Origin: Diaporthe sp. PMI_573
Lineage: Eukaryota > Ascomycota > Sordariomycetes > Diaporthales > Diaporthaceae
Length of the DNA: 64,000 nt
Reading direction: 5' to 3'
NCBI GenBank assembly: GCA_021399435.1
Contig: JAJTUP010000050.1
Span: 310,001 to 374,000 of the forward strand
Made by a program: the position numbers and the translations under genes. The notes below the pieces were generated by a model. That model saw only the letters and a program-made list of their open reading frames with translations, searched no databases and was not told the origin of the DNA. Of the stretch, positions 62,023 to 64,000 are shown one piece after another; position 1 is the first letter of the stretch, and every line of letters begins with the position of its first letter.

Positions 62023-62420
62023 ATGGATCGCAATTTGGAATCTCCGTCAGCCAGGCCATCTGCTGCGGACCCAACGAATGATGTACTAGACCCGCAGAAC
62101 TCGTGGTTCGAGCAGTTGAAGGAACAGCACACAGCCGATCGCAGGCGCCTGGACAACGAGTACGAAGCTAGGAAGGCGGAACTCGATGCACAGCTGCGCC
62201 ACGAGGAAGACCATTTTGTTTCGGACTTGGATCAAACCGCCCGGATGGTGCGCGAGGCTTTTGTGACGGTCCAACAGTCCTTCAGTTTAGCAGTCGCGAA
62301 AAAAGTAGACCTTCACCTGAAAAAGAACGAACTACATCGCGATTATGAAAGGACAAAAACAAAGGCGGAAGCGAATCTGCTTAACAAGGTCCAAGAATTG
62401 ATTACCGGTTCGGCCGCTGA
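62023..62420 (+). pseudogene. coiled-coil protein fused into a hAT remnant
   Basis: ATG 62023 opens MDRNLESPSARPSAADPTND, then a long helical stretch: FEQLKEQHTADRRRLDNEYE, ARKAELDAQLRHEEDHFVSD, RDYERTKTKAEANLLNKVQE. At about 62420-62435 the DNA becomes hAT sequence in another frame, so the last residues of the ORF (to 62496) are not its own. This type of charged helical protein is common in fungal accessory regions; function unknown. Truncated by the junction. Confidence 0.4.
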
Positions 62421-62435
62421 GCAAAATAGAACCCT

Positions 62436-63299
62436 TGGCACAGACCTTTCACTGATGCCGAGGACCCTGACTTACGCGCCATCTTCGAATACCTGAATCC
62501 ATCTGTTGCATTGCGGATAGCCCATGTAACCAGAGATTCCATTCGAAACAAGATCATTGCAGAGTACTTCAAACACTGAGATACCATTACCAGTATTCTG
62601 CGTCACTGCCCTGGTTTGGTGCACATCTCCTTTGATGGCTGGACTGCTTGAAATCAAAAGAGCCTGTGTGGGATGGCATGCTTCTTCAGAGACAAGCAGA
62701 ATCGTCCCTTGAAAATTGTCCTCAGTCTACCCAAGATATCGAAACGGCATACCAGCAAGAACATTGCGGCCAAGGTATTCACAATCATCGATCTATTTGG
62801 CATTGGAGACAAAGTAGGATACGCAACCCTCAACAATGCTCCCAATAACGATACAGCAATGAACTCGCTTGGTGAACTCATTGGGTTTGAGGGTAAGCGC
62901 CAACGCATGCACTGCTTTGGCCATACCCTCAATCTTGCAGCGAAAGCCCTTCTTTTCGGCAAGTGTGCGGATGCTCTCAAGCTGGACGACCCAGTCAGTG
63001 GTGCCAGTGTCGTACCTGATGTCAAATGGGAAAGGTGGTTGAAGAAAGGGCCTGTTGGTGTGTCAACAACCCTGAATCTTGGGTTCCTTCGCTAAGATGT
63101 TTTAGGCAAGCTGCATAATATTGTGCATCACATTTATCGTGCGCAACGCTTATCCTATCTACTCCGAGACATCCAAGCCGATGATATTAAAAAGGCATCA
63201 AGGGCCAAGTTACGAGCTAGAAAACCACTCCAAGTCATTCGAGACAACGACACGCGCTGGCTCTCGCAGCTCTACAATATTGTATATTTAAATGTTGTA
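62436..63299 (+). pseudogene. Restless-like hAT transposase, three in-frame stops
   Basis: A single frame reads DPDLRAIFEYLNPSVALRIA, a TGA at 62577, GLVHISFDGWTA, a TGA at 62649, GMACFFRDKQNRPLKIVLSL, KVGYATLNNAPNNDTAMNSL, HCFGHTLNLAAKALLFGKCA, a TAA at 63093 and then GKLHNIVHHIYRAQRLSYLL, VIRDNDTRWLSQLYNI. These are the central hAT catalytic blocks (FDGW, T.DNA.NND, C..H.LNLAAK, DNDTRW). No frameshift is needed. Two of the stops are TGA at positions where CGA would fit. The N-terminal zinc finger and C-terminal dimerisation domain are missing. Confidence 0.85.
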
Positions 63300-63563
63300 T
63301 AAGCCAAAGTCTTCTTAGTCATATGACAAGACGCTTGGGCCCATGAACAGCTCTCCGAGGGCCAGCCCCCTACATGTCTCTTCATCTTTCCACTAAATGC
63401 TACAATACCTCTTCCAACGCTAAACCCAGCTCTCGCCAGTTCCTTTTCCATGAGTTTAAATGTGAACCGGAAACTACGTCGACTCAGGTACGTGTTCGGT
63501 ACAAGTATCACCCACCGCACGGACGACCGTTCCCATCCCGAGGATCCGGGTTATGTGACAGGT
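63300..63563. other. short interval before the C2H2-type gene
   Basis: Presumed 3' untranslated region of the neighbouring minus-strand gene. Nothing else recognised. Confidence 0.4.
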
Positions 63564-64000
63564 TCAGATATGCATGTCTATCTCTCCTTCCAAATACCCA
63601 AAAAATGCATCCACCACAAGGCCCACCTGCGCTGCATCCATGCCGCTTGTCTGTTTCAGGATCGTAGAGCTCCAAAAGGCCCACTTTTGTCTAATAACAG
63701 GGACCAGATCCTTCAAAAAATCACCCTGATACGCAGATCTTGGCTCTTCAGTGTTAGGGAAGAGCACGTTCCAGATCTGATACCACTGTTCCTCTTCGCT
63801 CATAGTCCGAATTGACCTCTCGCTCAGCTTCTTCCGCTGGTCCTCGTTGATACCCATAAATTGCTCAAAAGATGGATTATCCACAGTCTGGCATACTCTC
63901 TGCCGGCTGTGTCTATCTCGATTCACAGCCGTATCAAAGATTTGGTAACAAGCAGCGCAATAGTGTTCGGGATTGGAATGGCAGCGGTAGACGTGCTGCT
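63564..64000 (-). CDS. fungal C2H2-type zinc-finger protein, partial (runs off right edge)
   Basis: The minus-strand frame is open to the window edge. It has HVYRCHSNPEHYCAACYQIF, DTAVNRDRHSRQRVC (a C2H2/C2HC-like finger), then NEDQRKKLSERSIRTMSEEE and QWYQIWNVLFPNTEEPRSAY before a stop. The WY.IW..LFP segment after a degenerate finger is a recurrent tail in Pezizomycotina C2H2-type proteins of unknown role. The N-terminus lies outside the window. No stop or frameshift is seen in the visible part. Confidence 0.65.
   Translation of the reverse strand, partial: QHVYRCHSNPEHYCAACYQIFDTAVNRDRHSRQRVCQTVDNPSFEQFMGINEDQRKKLSERSIRTMSEEEQWYQIWNVLFPNTEEPRSAYQGDFLKDLVPVIRQKWAFWSSTILKQTSGMDAAQVGLVVDAFFGYLEGEIDMHI

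Overview
The window looks like a gene-poor, transposon-rich stretch of a filamentous ascomycete (Pezizomycotina) genome. Host genes carry 46-120 bp spliceosomal introns with CTAAC/CTGAC-like branch points. The protein families are typically fungal: a Zn2Cys6 activator, a HAL-type kinase, a TRK potassium transporter, an F-box protein, a BCS1-like ATPase and C2H2-type proteins. hAT, Fot1/Pot2, Tc1-mariner, Copia, Gypsy, Tad-LINE and Helitron pieces lie between them. No rRNA, tRNA or CRISPR was recognised. Genus cannot be told from the sequence alone.

Layout. 0-2.4 kb: decayed hAT element. 2.5-6 kb: 5'-truncated RING-H2 gene, a small coiled-coil ORF and a headless ORF. 6.5-10.9 kb: retrotransposon gag, an acidic ORF, a Tc1-mariner scrap and a Copia gag with its LTR. 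12.2-24.5 kb: host island with a Zn2Cys6 factor (5 exons), a HAL4/HAL5-type kinase (3 exons) and a TRK K+ transporter broken by two identical inverted Fot1-like transposons. 24.9-26.8 kb: F-box gene. 27.1-34.5 kb: deleted Pot2-like element, large Helitron Rep/helicase gene, 33-bp repeats and an importin-alpha fragment. 35-41 kb: hAT scraps, truncated BCS1-like ATPase, a 58-bp LTR-like insertion, Gypsy and WD40 scraps. 42.5-47.4 kb: Cdc24-like C-terminus, an orphan gene with one frameshift, and a DUF7908-like fragment. 47.4-52.5 kb: hAT pieces, a 443-aa orphan gene and a solo LTR. 53-59 kb: two T-shaped palindromes and three tandem-repeat arrays. 60-64 kb: oxygenase C-terminus, coiled-coil ORFs, another hAT pseudogene and a C2H2-type gene leaving the window.

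Main result. The 5' exons of TRK (17.9-18.2 kb, plus strand) end at the TA target of transposon copy 1. The next TRK codons lie at the far end of the segment between the two transposon copies, on the minus strand (22.64 down to 20.16 kb). Flipping that 2.5-kb segment restores one continuous TRK reading frame across the TA. The simplest history is two insertions in opposite orientation, one inside TRK and one 24 bp after its stop, followed by inversion through recombination between them (or an assembly flip across the 1.9-kb repeats). In yeast, Hal4/Hal5 kinases stabilise Trk1, so the adjacent divergent HAL-type kinase suggests a local potassium-homeostasis module whose transporter has been broken.

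Second result. Two T-shaped palindromes at 53.4 and 54.3 kb share a 93-bp core of an outer stem plus two inner hairpins. Their arms differ by compensatory changes.
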